Source: Heliopora coerulea
Lineage: Eukaryota > Cnidaria > Anthozoa > Scleralcyonacea > Helioporidae
Reading direction: 5' to 3'
Assembly: GCA_030142905.1 (NCBI GenBank)
Contig: JASJOG010000576.1
Span: 42,059 to 106,058, forward strand
DNA length: 64,000 bases
Within the stretch, counting starts at the first letter, position 1. Each line of letters opens with the position of its first letter. The notes below the pieces were generated by a model that was given only the letters and a program-made list of their open reading frames with translations, was not told where the DNA came from and ran no database searches. The position numbers and the translations under genes are program-made. Shown piece by piece: positions 1-9,888 of this stretch.

Positions 1-2065
1 GATGCGTTAAAATATATCCTGTCAGCAAGCCCGAGTTATGTCTTTCTCAAAATCTGCCGTGAAGAGAAAAGTTGGTGACGAGCACAGACAATTTCAGGAA
101 AAGTGGGAGACGGCATATTTTTTTGTTGAGCACAGAGGCAGCCCGACGTGTCTTATATGCACCGAGAAAGTTACGGTGCACAAGGAATACAACATCAGAC
201 GTCATTACTCAACTAGACATGCTGATGAGTATGCAAAATACCCGGGAGATGAGAGACAGAAACGGGTCGCCAATCTTGAAACATGTCTAAAGAAGCAAGC
301 AGATTTCTTCAAGAAAGCAAGCAAAGATAATGATGCAGCAGTCGAAGCTAGCTACGCGGTGAGTGAAATGATTGCTAAGTCGGGAAAGCCATTCAAAGAA
401 GGCGAGTTTGTTAAAAAGTGCATGTTACAGGCTGCAAGTATAGTCTGTCCTGAAAAGAAGGGTCAGTTTAGCAACATTAGCCTTTCAGCCAACACAGTGG
501 CAGAGCGCATTTCTGACCTGTCAGGTAACATATATGATCAACTGCGTGAGAAAGCCAAACGTTTCTGTGCATACTCAGTCGCTCTTGATGAGAGCACAGA
601 CATCATTGACACTGCGCAGCTCGCAATCTATGTCCGTGGTGTTGACGACAGTTTTGAAGTGATGGAGGAGTTGCTCACAGTGATTCCAATGCGTGGCCAG
701 ACCACCTCTCAGGAGATATTCCGCCAGCTGTGTGATGCCATTGTGGATGCGGGTTTGCCATAGAAGAGATTTGCTGGAATAACAACCGACGGAGCGCCAT
801 CAATGACAGGGAGGAGAAATGGAGTGGTGGCACTTGTTCAAAGAAAACTGGAAGAGGAGGGTGTGGAGGAGGCCATTGCTCTGCACTGCATTATCCATCA
901 GCAGGCCCTTTGCAGCAAATGTCTGAAGTTTGACAATGTGATGTCTGTCGTTGTGAAATGCATCAACCATATCAGATCCAGGGGATTAAATCACCGGAAG
1001 TTCCGCGCCTTTTTGGAGGAAATAGAGTCAGCATATGAGGATGTGCTCTACTTCACTGAGGTACGTTGGCTCAGCAGGGGAAACATCTTGAAGAGGTTTT
1101 TTGAGTTGAGAGCAGAAGTGAAAGCCTTCATGGAGAAGGCTGGGATGGCTGTTCCTGTGCTAAGTGATCCCAAATGGCTCATGGACTTAGCTTTCCTTGT
1201 TGACATCACACATGAGCTGAATGTACTGAACAAGAAGTTACAAGGCCAGGGGCAGCTTGTCAGTGCTGCCTATTACAACGTGAGATCATTCTCCACAAAA
1301 CTTGTGTTATGGAAAGCCCAGCTCTCTCAGACAAACCTCTGCCATTTCCCAGCATGCAAGGCACTTATGGATGCAGGCGCACCATTCAGTGGTGAGAAGT
1401 ATGCTGATGCCATTGTGAAGATACAGGAGCAATTTGATCACAGGTTTGCAGACTTCAAGACACACAGAGCCACTTTTCAAATTTTTGCTGACCCCTTCTC
1501 CTTTGATGTGCAAGATGCCCCTCCTGTGCTTCAAATGGAGCTCATTGACCTGCAGTGCAATTCAGAACTCAAAGCAAAGTTCAGGGAGGTGAGTGGAAAA
1601 GCAGACAAGCTTGGACAATTTTTGAGAGAATTGCCCCCCCCCCCCACCTTCCCTGAGCTTTCCAGGATGTTCAAGCGGACCATGTGCCTTTTTGGGAGCA
1701 CATATCTGTGTGAAAAGCTCTTCTCCAGCATGAACTTTAATAAGTCAAAGTACAGGTCCAAACTTACTGATGAGCATCTTCAAGCCATACTGAGGGTCTC
1801 AACTGCTTCGTCCCTCAAGCCAAATGTGGCTCAGCTGTGTGAGAAGAAGCGCTGCCAGGTCTCTGGCAGCAAGGGGTAGGCAAGAGAAGCCTATGTTCTG
1901 AAGAACCGTTCATGTTCTGAAGAACCCATTCAAGTTGAAAAACTGTTAATAATAAAGATTGAGAAGATTGGATCGGTTGTACTTTTTTTTTGGAATACTT
2001 GCGGCCCAGCCTCACCCAGACTCTACCTCCAGCGGCCCCCAGGTAAGTTGAGTTTGAGACCACTG
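1..2065 (+). mobile_element. hAT DNA transposon, GTF2IRD2-type, 5' end outside the window
   Basis: A transposase-like reading frame is followed by a short 3' region whose last bases (about 2047-2065) read GTTGAGTTTGAGACCACTG. Reversed, this starts CAGTGGTCTCAAACT, a terminal sequence of the kind found on hAT elements. The bases just after it (TTATAAAG, 2066-2073) would be one copy of the usual 8-bp target duplication. The matching 5' terminus is not in the window, so the element is only partly seen. Confidence 0.75.
38..1879 (+). pseudogene. hAT transposase-derived protein (GTF2IRD2/ZBED-like), one internal stop
   Basis: The frame reads about 613 codons from ATG 38 to TAG 1877-1879, broken only by TAG at 761-763. 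Reading continues in the same frame (GLP-stop-KRFAGITTDGAPSMTG), so a single nonsense change, probably of a Trp codon, separates the halves. The N-terminus (about residues 30-65) has a BED/SPIN-like zinc-finger pattern, CLIC followed by RRHYSTRH. The middle holds LDESTDI and TTDGAPSM, as in hAT transposases of the GTF2IRD2 / DUF4371 type. The C-terminus has the hAT dimerisation motif (STYLCEKLFSSMNFNKSKYR). A run of ten C bases lies near 1635. In the family this protein binds terminal repeats and moves the element; here it is probably inactive or a young domesticated relic. One stop and no frameshift suggest recent inactivation, or a sequencing error. Confidence 0.85.
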
Positions 2066-2073
2066 TTATAAAG

Positions 2074-3415
2074 TCTCTTTTCCAATATCCCAGAACCTTT
2101 CGTGCGGCTGCACTAAGAAAAGTATCAGGATCTGGAAACGATGATGATGTCTTATAAAAACAAAAAGCACTTTTACCGGAGAATCGCTATATTAACAGTT
2201 AAAATCCGAATATCCTCATAAAAGATACCCCGAGGAGTGCATGTTTCAGAAGGAAGCCCGACAGATAGACCCAAGCGTCCCGCACAACACGATTCCATCT
2301 CAAAATATACATGGGTGGACAACGAATGACCAAATGGCAAGTGTTTCAGAGCAAACCTTATTAAACTAGCTGACTCAGTTGCACGCGTACCTACGTTGGC
2401 GGTATAACCTTGAAATAACCAAAAGATTGATGAATTATCCAGTAAGCAAGAAGCTTGTTAATATTTATTAGCTTGTTAGTTTATAATTGCTTCAGTACAA
2501 AAGACGACAGTTTTGAAAGACATGTTTCGGTCCATTCAAATCATGAGAAAGTGTCTATAGGCTCTCCTCTAGAGCTCGTTTTAGCCAATCTCTAATTAAC
2601 AGGATACATTGAAAAGATTTGGTTCAGAAATTGCAATGATTCGTATGGTTTTTTTAAGTCCAATTTTCAACGGTTCTCAACCCAAAGAAATTTTTTAAGA
2701 GAAAAAAATATTTTCAGCTAATTTTATTTAACAGTAGGATGTATTACATAATTGCGACAAACTTCACTGTTGCCTTTTTCTGCACATTCTAAGACACAAA
2801 GTTTAGTTCGACAGTTTGCAAAAAAACATGACAAAAAATTATGACCCTAAAAGCGAATTTGACTTTCCTATTATATGTGTATAGAAGTGTATACGAACTT
2901 ACCAGGGCTCTCATTAAGTTTTGAACCACCCATTTCTTGTAAGTTTGTTTCCCTAATGTAGCATTTTGGGGCCGTAAAAGTAGGATTTTAAAAATTCCTC
3001 ATTCTGATTTAAGATTCTCCATTTTTCCAAACAATGTAACCTGAACAGGGTACTAATTCATTGTGTAATAAAACAATAAAATAGACGTGTCCTTAAAATT
3101 TCGTAAGTGGTCTCTATGTAGTTTGTTTTGCTTTTCTTAGTATTTCAAATTAATGGAACTTACACGTCGACCTTCAGGTACACCATTATGTCAGCTTATC
3201 CGCATCAGACAATACCGAGAGGAGCCCTTAATGACAGCCCTGCTGACAGCTTTTGACAGCTGAAAGCTGCAGAAGCAACCTTGTGTTCTTCAATTTTGGG
3301 ATTTTTTAAAATTATTTTTCTCTTTAAATTATTCTAAAACCTCATTTTATATGTTGCAGGTTCTGAATATTCAATCGCCTTCTAAATACTGATAGAAGGC
3401 CGGAAGAAATCAAAT
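2074..3415. other. Non-coding stretch, nothing recognised
   Basis: AT-rich sequence with no sizeable open frame and no transposon ends that I can identify. It lies 3' of the protease exon on the minus strand and probably includes its 3' UTR. A minus-strand AATAAA (TTTATT, about 2724-2729) is the only candidate polyadenylation signal I saw, and it is about 0.7 kb past the stop. Confidence 0.5.
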
Positions 3416-4547
3416 CTATGGTCCTGTAATTAAGGCAGATGACTCAATTCTTGACTGCCCACACTTAATTAAACATTCTCCTAAGCTTTTACATGACTTT
3501 TTTTTACACTCTTTCAAACTTTCATCTAAACTAAAACAAAAATATACTTCTTGAGCTTTCGATTTGCAACCAACCTTCTGCATCCTGGATAAAGTGAGGT
3601 ATGCAAACGGCAACTTCTTGTTGTCAGCAAGGACCAATTTTACAAGCGCCCCAGAATCACCAGGCATTGCAAAAGGCTTGTCAGCATTTTCATTGATGAC
3701 TAAGTAGCCCTGTTGCAACTTCGGACCCTTTTTCCCTTTGAGGAAACAGTAACCTTGTTTGTGAAGAATCCCTCTGGTTGTTCCGGTCGTACAACCAGTT
3801 TTCTCAACAATCAACCGATTGGACTTCTCTAATTTCGACCCAACGACTTCTTTCGTAGCTATCTCATCAAGATTTATGTCGGGGATTTTGCAGATAAAAT
3901 CCTTAAAATCGTTTAATTGTACCACGCCTATATCGTGACGATCGTTGTATTTTCCCCAGGCAAATTCTCCCAGCGAATGTCCTTTAGACCCACTGTTGCC
4001 CTGCTCGTCCCGTTCTTCCTCATTATTTGCGTTGGCTATTCCGTCTTGCACCCCATTATGGTTCTCGTCCTGACCTTCCACTTCTTCATGCATTCGTCTA
4101 GCTCTGTAGCAAAATCTGGAGCTGCGAGTGGGCGATTTACTGTCCCTGCTATCTTCAGTAAGTTTTTTGTGTGCTATGGCTTTATCATCAGGCAATTTTT
4201 CGCCGTAGCAAACGTGATAGCATGTCAAGGCAAAATGCTTTTCTCCTTCATTGAATGTGAAAATGCATACTGTCCCATATCTTTCTACACTATCACCTTC
4301 AATATAAATCCCGTCTCCAGACATTGGGTTCCTTGGCGATGCATTGTCAGAATGTCCGTTTACCAGATATTGGAAGCCTTCCTCTTCTCCTGGAATGAAT
4401 TCTACATAAAAAACGATGTTTTCCCCAATTTTTTCCCTCAGTTCTGCCATGCAAGGTACTTTACCGCTCTCACACGTTATCATTAAGTGCAAAGCATCAC
4501 ACTCTTCATTTGGTCCTCCAATGCCAAAGGCTTCTACCCAATCTAAG
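3416..4547 (-). CDS. Terminal exon: trypsin-like serine protease with N-terminal small domain
   Basis: The exon is open from 4547 to the TAG stop at 3418-3416, about 376 codons. The frame extends upstream to a TTG, but the first codons are better read as intron. The minus strand reads TTTTTGTTCCAACAATTTAG then CTTAGATTGGG, a good acceptor, and the same DW-motif exon near 32.9 kb starts at the same codon phase (one base completing a codon). Counting from that TTG at 4564, residues 7-60 form a small domain (LDWVEAFGI...LMITCESGKVPCMAELREKIG) shared with the 32.9 kb exon. A PA-clan trypsin-like domain follows: His117 in LTCYHV, Asp211 in HDIGVVQL, and Ser304 in AMPGDSGALV after KTGCTTGTTRGIL. 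An acidic, low-complexity insert (about residues 130-195) separates His and Asp. The triad is complete and the frame unbroken, so it is probably functional. No signal peptide is visible because the 5' exons are elsewhere. Substrate unknown. Confidence 0.8.
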
Positions 4548-4754
4548 CTAAATTGTTGGAACAAAAATTTCCTTGTTAATGTAATGATATATCAGCTGAA
4601 AGAACAAAAAATAAAGTAGTGGAAATAGATGAGGGTTGATTGAAGAGTGGATGTGTGTAGAGTAGCGAATATCTTTATCGTTAGAACCTCAACTCTTCTT
4701 CAATCTTATCTTCTTTCAACAACTTTGGACTACATTACTCTTTACACATCTACG

Positions 4755-5260
4755 CAGCGGCGTACAGTGGTAAAATGTCGCCTGGGGTGCCAGCAAAAAT
4801 TGCTACCCCTTCCATAGTAGAACAATAGATAAATAATCCGAAGATTACATTATACGCCCTTTTGAGTTTTGACCATCATTTTTTAAAATTAGTTTTAATT
4901 AGCCTTGCTCTCGAATAAGCGCCGCATCAAAAAGTCGTAAAATTTAATAAGTGCCGCGGCGCTTATTCGATCAAATACGATAATTCGTATTTCCAAAGAT
5001 TTGTCATATTCTTTTTTCATTTTAATAAGAGCAAAATTGCTGCCCCAATGGAAGTGCCGCCAGGGGCGCTGCGCCCTCACGCCCCTGCCCCCATCCATAC
5101 GCCACTGGGAATGACGGGTTTTTAAAAAGTGGCAAAAAAATCATCCATAAATCTATTCGAGGAATGCTTGTCTGACTTTAATAGAAACTGCTCAGTGGCG
5201 CCCCCTTCAAATGGTGCCCAGGGCACGTGCCATACTTGCTATACCTTAGGTACGCCGCAA
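4755..5260. mobile_element. Non-autonomous hAT element (about 506 bp) with 8-bp target duplication
   Basis: Starts CAGCGGCGTAC and ends GTACGCCGCAA, so the ends are inverted except for the last two bases. It is flanked on both sides by CATCTACG (4747-4754 and 5261-5268), an exact 8-bp duplication as hAT elements make. It contains no transposase. An internal inverted end-like motif (ATACGCCACTG near 5096-5106) hints at a nested or composite structure. Confidence 0.75.
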
Positions 5261-5321
5261 CATCTACGCTAACTTGAAGCAGAGCGATAAAATAGGTAAA
5301 TTAAAGGTATACTTCAATGAA

Positions 5322-5644
5322 ATTTGTCTAATCTGTTCCTGGACTGATTTAAGGTTGTGTGGAATCCCAACATGTATATTTCAAACTGTTAACCAACTTA
5401 AGTCCACAGCATTTAGGTAACACAACATCAACTTTCACGTCGAAAACAAAAAAAAAGACTGCAATCAAAGCTTACGGTTCTGAAAGCTGTGATCACGAAG
5501 CTTTGGTCGCAAAACATTTTTTATTTATTTTTTTTTTTTTTTCAAAGACGTGAAAGTTGTGAACCAAAGTTCGTTAAATGTTTGAAATATACATGATTGG
5601 ATTCCATATAACTTTAAATCGACCCTGGAATAGACTGGACAAAT
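5322..5644. repeat. Foldback (long inverted repeat) element
   Basis: The first about 65 bp (from ATTTGTCTAATCTGTTCC) are the reverse complement, with about ten mismatches, of the last 65 bp (ending GACTGGACAAAT). The inner parts, around AACTTTCACGTC, also pair loosely, so almost the whole 320 bp can fold into a hairpin. No protein is encoded and no target duplication was found. Confidence 0.65.
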
Positions 5645-5653
5645 GTCCTGTGT

Positions 5654-5842
5654 AATGGCCGGTTCCACTAATTTATCTGCTGAATACAACTACTAGAAGG
5701 CTTTTTCGAAATCTTTGTTATGCTAATGTAAGCAACCGTCTTTCCATTCTCTGTTGGTATTAAATATTAGCACGAAACAGAAAAAGACGTTAGGTTTTCT
5801 GGTACTTGTATTCAGCTCACGCAATAAAGAGAACCGGCCATT
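5654..5842. mobile_element. MITE-like element with AATGGCCGGTTC terminal inverted repeats
   Basis: Both ends read AATGGCCGGTTC in inverted orientation. The similarity continues inward for about 45 bp (GCTGAATACAA on the left, TTGTATTCAGC on the right). A diverged partial copy of the right half lies at about 53460-53570. No coding capacity; superfamily not assigned. Confidence 0.6.
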
Positions 5843-5934
5843 GTTATCTTATTGTACCTATTGAAAGGAGAGGGAACCGACGCGACACTATTTTTCGATG
5901 TTGCGTAAATAAATTTATATTTTTTTCAGTTGTT

Positions 5935-6156
5935 GAAGCACTCACTGATTTTTCTTCGCGTTACTGCTTTTGAGACATTGGTAATTGTTTAAAAGCTCCC
6001 ACCGATAGCTATTTGATTTTTTACCACTTTTGTGAGTCATTGTCCATTGTTTGAAAGCACCACTGATTTTCTATTGCAATCGCTTTACAAGTCATCCGTC
6101 ACTGTTTAAATACACCAACCGATACTCCCTTGTTACAGCTTTTTGCGAGGCATTGC
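5935..6156. repeat. Minisatellite, about 60-bp units (left part)
   Basis: Tandem imperfect units of about 60 bp share CACTGATTTTCTATTG, GAGTCATTG and TGTTTAAA-GCACCAACCGATA blocks. The same array resumes at 8858-9130, so an insertion between 6157 and 8857 split a once continuous minisatellite. Confidence 0.7.
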
Positions 6157-6309
6157 CAGGCCCTTAGCCAGAAACTTGGTTACTCATGGGTTCCACTGAA
6201 AAATGGGGTGACAAAAACAATTACACGCATCTAATGTAAATTAGTTATTGTGACGATTTCATAACCTTCCATCTCTTGTGAGTCTAAAATAATCCAGTGT
6301 TATGTAAAC

Positions 6310-6585
6310 GTACAACTACATCTACATCCACTTTTTCATGAACATCTACTGAAGATCCACATACACATACATATCTGCTTTTACATCTACATCTACATCT
6401 ACATCTGCATCTACATCTTCATCTACATTTTCATCGCCATCCACATTCACATCTACTTCTACATCAGCAGCTACGTCTACATCTGCGTCTACATGTATAT
6501 CTACATTTACACCTACACCTACACCTACTCCTACATCTACATCAACATCTGCATCTGCATCTGCATCTGCATCTGCACCTACATC
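6310..6585. repeat. (ACATCT)n hexamer microsatellite, left block
   Basis: Imperfect tandem ACATCT/GCATCT/ACACCT hexamers. Open frames of alternating Asp/Val or Asp/Ala across this block are artefacts of the hexamer period. The array continues at 8319-8465 on the other side of the Tc1/mariner insertion. Confidence 0.9.
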
Positions 6586-6587
6586 TA

Positions 6588-8316
6588 CAGTTGCAGTCAA
6601 AAGTAGTTGATAATTTGCATAAAATCACACTTTTAGACCTAACTTCCTTCTGACTAGATTGTTTTGCTTCATTTTTTCTCTGTATATCTTTCATGACCCT
6701 AGCTGTCATAATATTACAATAAGTGTTGGAGGTAAGTTGAAAGTTCAGAAATAAACTCATGAATCTAAAAATGTGAAATTTCACCCCCTTTTCTTCGTTT
6801 CCTCAAAAATTTGAACGCTTGCCTGATCGACATATAATATTATAAATATGGAGAAGTCAATGCGTGTTTTCGTCCCACATTTTTACCGTGTTTGTATGCA
6901 GTATAAAAAGGAAAAAAGAATCACAGGGAAAATCTTCTAAACCTGGCTGGTGGATTCAAGTCTCTTTGAAGAAAATTATGGAGAAGGACAAAGATTCACG
7001 TGGTGGAAGACATCTTCAGAGCATGGAAAAGTAAGAAATCTGGAAAATGAAGCGATCCGGATACAAGAATAAAGAAGTAGCTTCAAGATTTGGAGTGAGC
7101 GTCCGTACCATTCAACGGATTAAGTTTTCCTTTCCACTGGAAAGTTAAACTAAGAAAAAAGTAAAAAAACCACGACTAAAGCACAAAGGGCGGTTGCCCT
7201 AGCAATGCTCGAAGAAGGTTACAATCAAGCAAAAGTTAGCAAAAGAAGAAACATGTCACAAGGTTCAGTCAGTAATGCAAACAAAAGGTTTGATCACACT
7301 GGCAGTCATGATAACCGTCGATCTTTTGGTCGGCCACGAAAATACAAACACTGGACGGAAAAAAATTGGGAACAAGTTCTCTGGACAGACAAAGCACCAT
7401 TTAGCATTTTTGGGGAGTGTGGTAAAAAGTATGTTCGAAGACACCAAAGAGAGGAATTCAACGCTGAATACCTAAAACCGACTGGGAAACATGGGGGAGG
7501 AAAAATCCAAGTTTGGGGATGTTTTACAGCCAACGGTGTTGGTCATATTCACCACATTAAAAGGATCATGGATCAAAAAATGTATAAACAAATTTTGATC
7601 CACCACATGTGTCCGTCAATGATAAAGCTGGGTGGTAAAGACAAGATCGTGTTTCAGCAAGACAATGACCCCAAACATACGGCAAATTCTGTGAAGGAGT
7701 ACATTGCAAATGCAGGGTACTTAGTCCTAGAAAACTGGCTAGCCCAGTCGCCAGATATTAACTCGATTAAAAACTTATGGCAAGAGCTTAAAACAAGGCT
7801 TTTCCATTCCCAACCTCACCCACGCAACAAAGATGAGATGTTTGAGTTTCTAAAGCAGGAATGGGAGGCCTTACCAGAAAACGTTTTAAAAAACTTGGTG
7901 CATTCAATGTCCAGGAGTATTAATGCAGTAATCAAAGCAAAAGGAGGTCACACAAAGTATTGAGACATTCAAACTCTGTAGGCAAAATGTTGGGTGAGTT
8001 TAACCTAATGAGCATGAATAACCATTTTAACATTGTATTGCACTTAATAAACCTTCAATTTTTGTAAATTAAGTTTTTAAGCGGGAATTAAATGTGTATC
8101 TTTTTGTTGGAAAAATGGGGTTACAATTCACAATTTTATATTCATGAGTTTATTTCTGAACTTTCAACTTACCTCCAACACTTATTGTAATATTATGACA
8201 GCTAGGGTCATGAAGGATACACAGAGAGAAAATGAAGCAAAACAATCCAGTCAGAAGGAAGTAATGTCTAAAAGTGTGATTTTATGCAAATTATCAACCA
8301 CTTTTGACTGCAACTG
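6588..8316 (+). mobile_element. Tc1/mariner transposon with long (about 200 bp) terminal inverted repeats
   Basis: Both ends start CAGTTGCAGTCAAAAGT in inverted orientation. The repeats match at high identity for about 195-200 bp (6588 to about 6785, and about 8115 to 8316). TA dinucleotides flank both ends (6586-6587, 8317-8318), the Tc1/mariner target duplication. The target was the hexamer microsatellite. It carries a broken transposase on the plus strand. Confidence 0.92.
7047..7963 (+). pseudogene. Tc1-like transposase, frameshifted, catalytic Glu replaced
   Basis: An N-terminal fragment from ATG 7047 reads MKRSGYKNKEVASRFGVSVR, the first helix-turn-helix of Tc1 transposases, then hits a stop. 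A second frame from about 7205 to 7963 carries the GRPRK linker (SFGRPRKYK), then directly LWTDKAPF (first catalytic Asp) and FQQDNDPKHTA (second Asp). The usual PIENLW third-acid motif reads SIKNLW, so Glu is replaced by Lys. The second helix-turn-helix and part of the linker are missing compared with a full Tc1 transposase of about 340 residues. The protein would be catalytically dead even without the frameshift. Confidence 0.88.
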
Positions 8317-8318
8317 TA

Positions 8319-8465
8319 CATCTACATTTTCATATACATCTTCATCAACATCTACAACTACATCTACATCTATATGTACCTCTACGTTTTAATCTTTCTC
8401 TACGCCTACAACTCCAACTTCAACTACACTTATGACTACATTTATATCTACATCTACATCTAAAG
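8319..8465. repeat. (ACATCT)n hexamer microsatellite, right block
   Basis: Degenerate ACATCT hexamers that continue the array interrupted by the Tc1/mariner element. Confidence 0.8.
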
Positions 8466-8857
8466 CCATGCCGCTGTATTCTAGCTGAGAGAAGATACGA
8501 AGTACCAGAGCATGCGTAGCATAAGTGTGATCTTATAAATCTACACATCTTTATCTGCAAAGGCATCTAAACCAACATCAAAAAAATACGAGCGTACTAC
8601 CTGTGTATATGTTTATATGCGTATATTTGTGCACATAAATACAAGTCAACAGGATTTTAAAACGATCTTCGCGCAAAAAAGAAAAAAATTAGTATGAAAA
8701 CATTAACCAATTAAATATAGTATATTAACTACCATTACTAACATAACGCAGAACCAGTTTAGTAATGTTTTGAGATACTGACGCAAAAGTTGGAGGGGCA
8801 CAGCTCCCTGCACGGAGGGGCACAACCCCACCGTGCCACAGCCTGCCTACGGGCTTG

Positions 8858-9130
8858 GGCATTGCCCATTGTATGAAGGCATCACTGATTTTCTATTGTC
8901 ATCGCTTTGTGATTCATCGATCATTGTTTAAGTGCACCAACCGATAGTCGTTCGTTGCCGCTTTTGTGAGGCACTGGCCATTATTCAAAAGCGCCACTGA
9001 GTTTTCGCTGTCATCGCCTTGTGAGCAGTCGGTCATCGTTTGACAGCGATAGTTCTTTGTTACAGGTTTTATGAGTCATCAGTCACTGTTTGTAAAAGTA
9101 CCCATCGATTGTCCTTTGTTACCGTTTAGT
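8858..9130. repeat. Minisatellite, about 60-bp units (right part)
   Basis: Four or more imperfect units of the same about 60-bp repeat seen at 5935-6156 (CACTGATTTTCTATTGTCATCGC, GTGAGGCACTGGCCATT, CACCAACCGATAG and variants), directly after the 8-bp target duplication of the hAT-like insertion. Confidence 0.7.
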
Positions 9131-9157
9131 AGAGTCTAGTAAGTGACTAATAGCCAC

Positions 9158-9880
9158 CACTGAACTGTATTATAACTGGAAGGCTAACTGCCGATCAAAA
9201 AGTGAAGTGAAACATGGCGGTCATGGAGGATTTTGGACGTCTGTTTCAGTCTCCCACGTTGTCATCTTGGACGTCAGTTTCAGTCTCTTAAGCGGTCATT
9301 TTGGACGTCAATCTTGGTCTTTTCGCAGCCCTAAAACACTTAACCGTGTTTTGCAGTGCCTCGTCAACATAATTTAGCCAAAAAGGAGACAAGTTTCAAT
9401 TATTTCAAAGGATATGGTCCAGAAAGATACATCACAATATGTGGGTAAAGTGTAATACCTATTAATTAATATAAACTGTCGAAAAAAAGATTTTAATCGG
9501 TAAAAATGACTTTCCGTTTCTTGGCTTTGAACTGAAGTTTACTGATAGAATATTGGTAGAAATTTTTCTTAGTTCTGGTATTAAATTTTTTGGAAATACC
9601 TCGGTTAAAGCCTATTTTAATGTTTGAAGTCTATATACTGGTTTACTTTCTCTAAAATCACATTTTCGATGGGGTTTTTTTATTCAATATGAAAATTTTG
9701 ACAACAAAACAAACAGAATGTCGCGTTGAAGACCGAAGCTGACGTCCAAGACAGCCGCGTAGGAGACTGGAACTGACATCCTAAGTCCTCCATGTCCGCC
9801 ATTTTTGGCTTCAATCTTCGGTCCAGTAATTTAACTGGAGTTAGCATTCCAGTTATAATACACTTCAATGGTTTTCCGTG
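9158..9880. mobile_element. Non-autonomous DNA transposon, CACTGAACT ends
   Basis: The left end CACTGAACTGTATTATAACT pairs with a right end that, reversed, reads CATTGAAGTGTATTATAACT. Inner sequences (CATGGCGGTCATGGAGGA / TCCTCCATGTCCGCCAT) also pair. Flanks ATAGCCAC (9150-9157) and GTAGCCGC (9881-9888) match at 6 of 8 positions if about ten extra bases at the right end are accepted. The ends and subterminal motifs resemble the element at 19695-21703, so both probably belong to one family. It does not code for protein. Confidence 0.6.
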
Positions 9881-9888
9881 GTAGCCGC

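Larger units (their letters stand above)
6157..8857. mobile_element. Non-autonomous hAT-like element inserted in the minisatellite
   Basis: Starts CAGGCCCTTAGCCA and ends with CTACGGGCTTG, an imperfect inverted repeat (CAAGCCCGTAGGCA when reversed). It is flanked by identical GGCATTGC copies at 6149-6156 and 8858-8865, the 8-bp duplication expected for hAT. Its interior is a hexamer microsatellite that itself received a Tc1/mariner copy; no hAT transposase remains. Confidence 0.75.

Noticed and set aside
3917..4486. 189-codon plus-strand frame antisense to the protease exon
   Set aside because: It overlaps the conserved protease exon on the other strand, is hydrophobic without domain motifs, and is a shadow frame.
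4547..4564. Start of the protease at the TTG at 4564 (MFQQFS...)
   Set aside because: TTG is not a plausible metazoan start, and the six codons coincide with a splice acceptor whose phase matches the 32.9 kb exon.
6346..6784. Open frames with long Asp-Val/Asp-Ala or Cys-Arg repeats
   Set aside because: They are translations of the (ACATCT)n microsatellite in different frames, with no start context or conserved domain.
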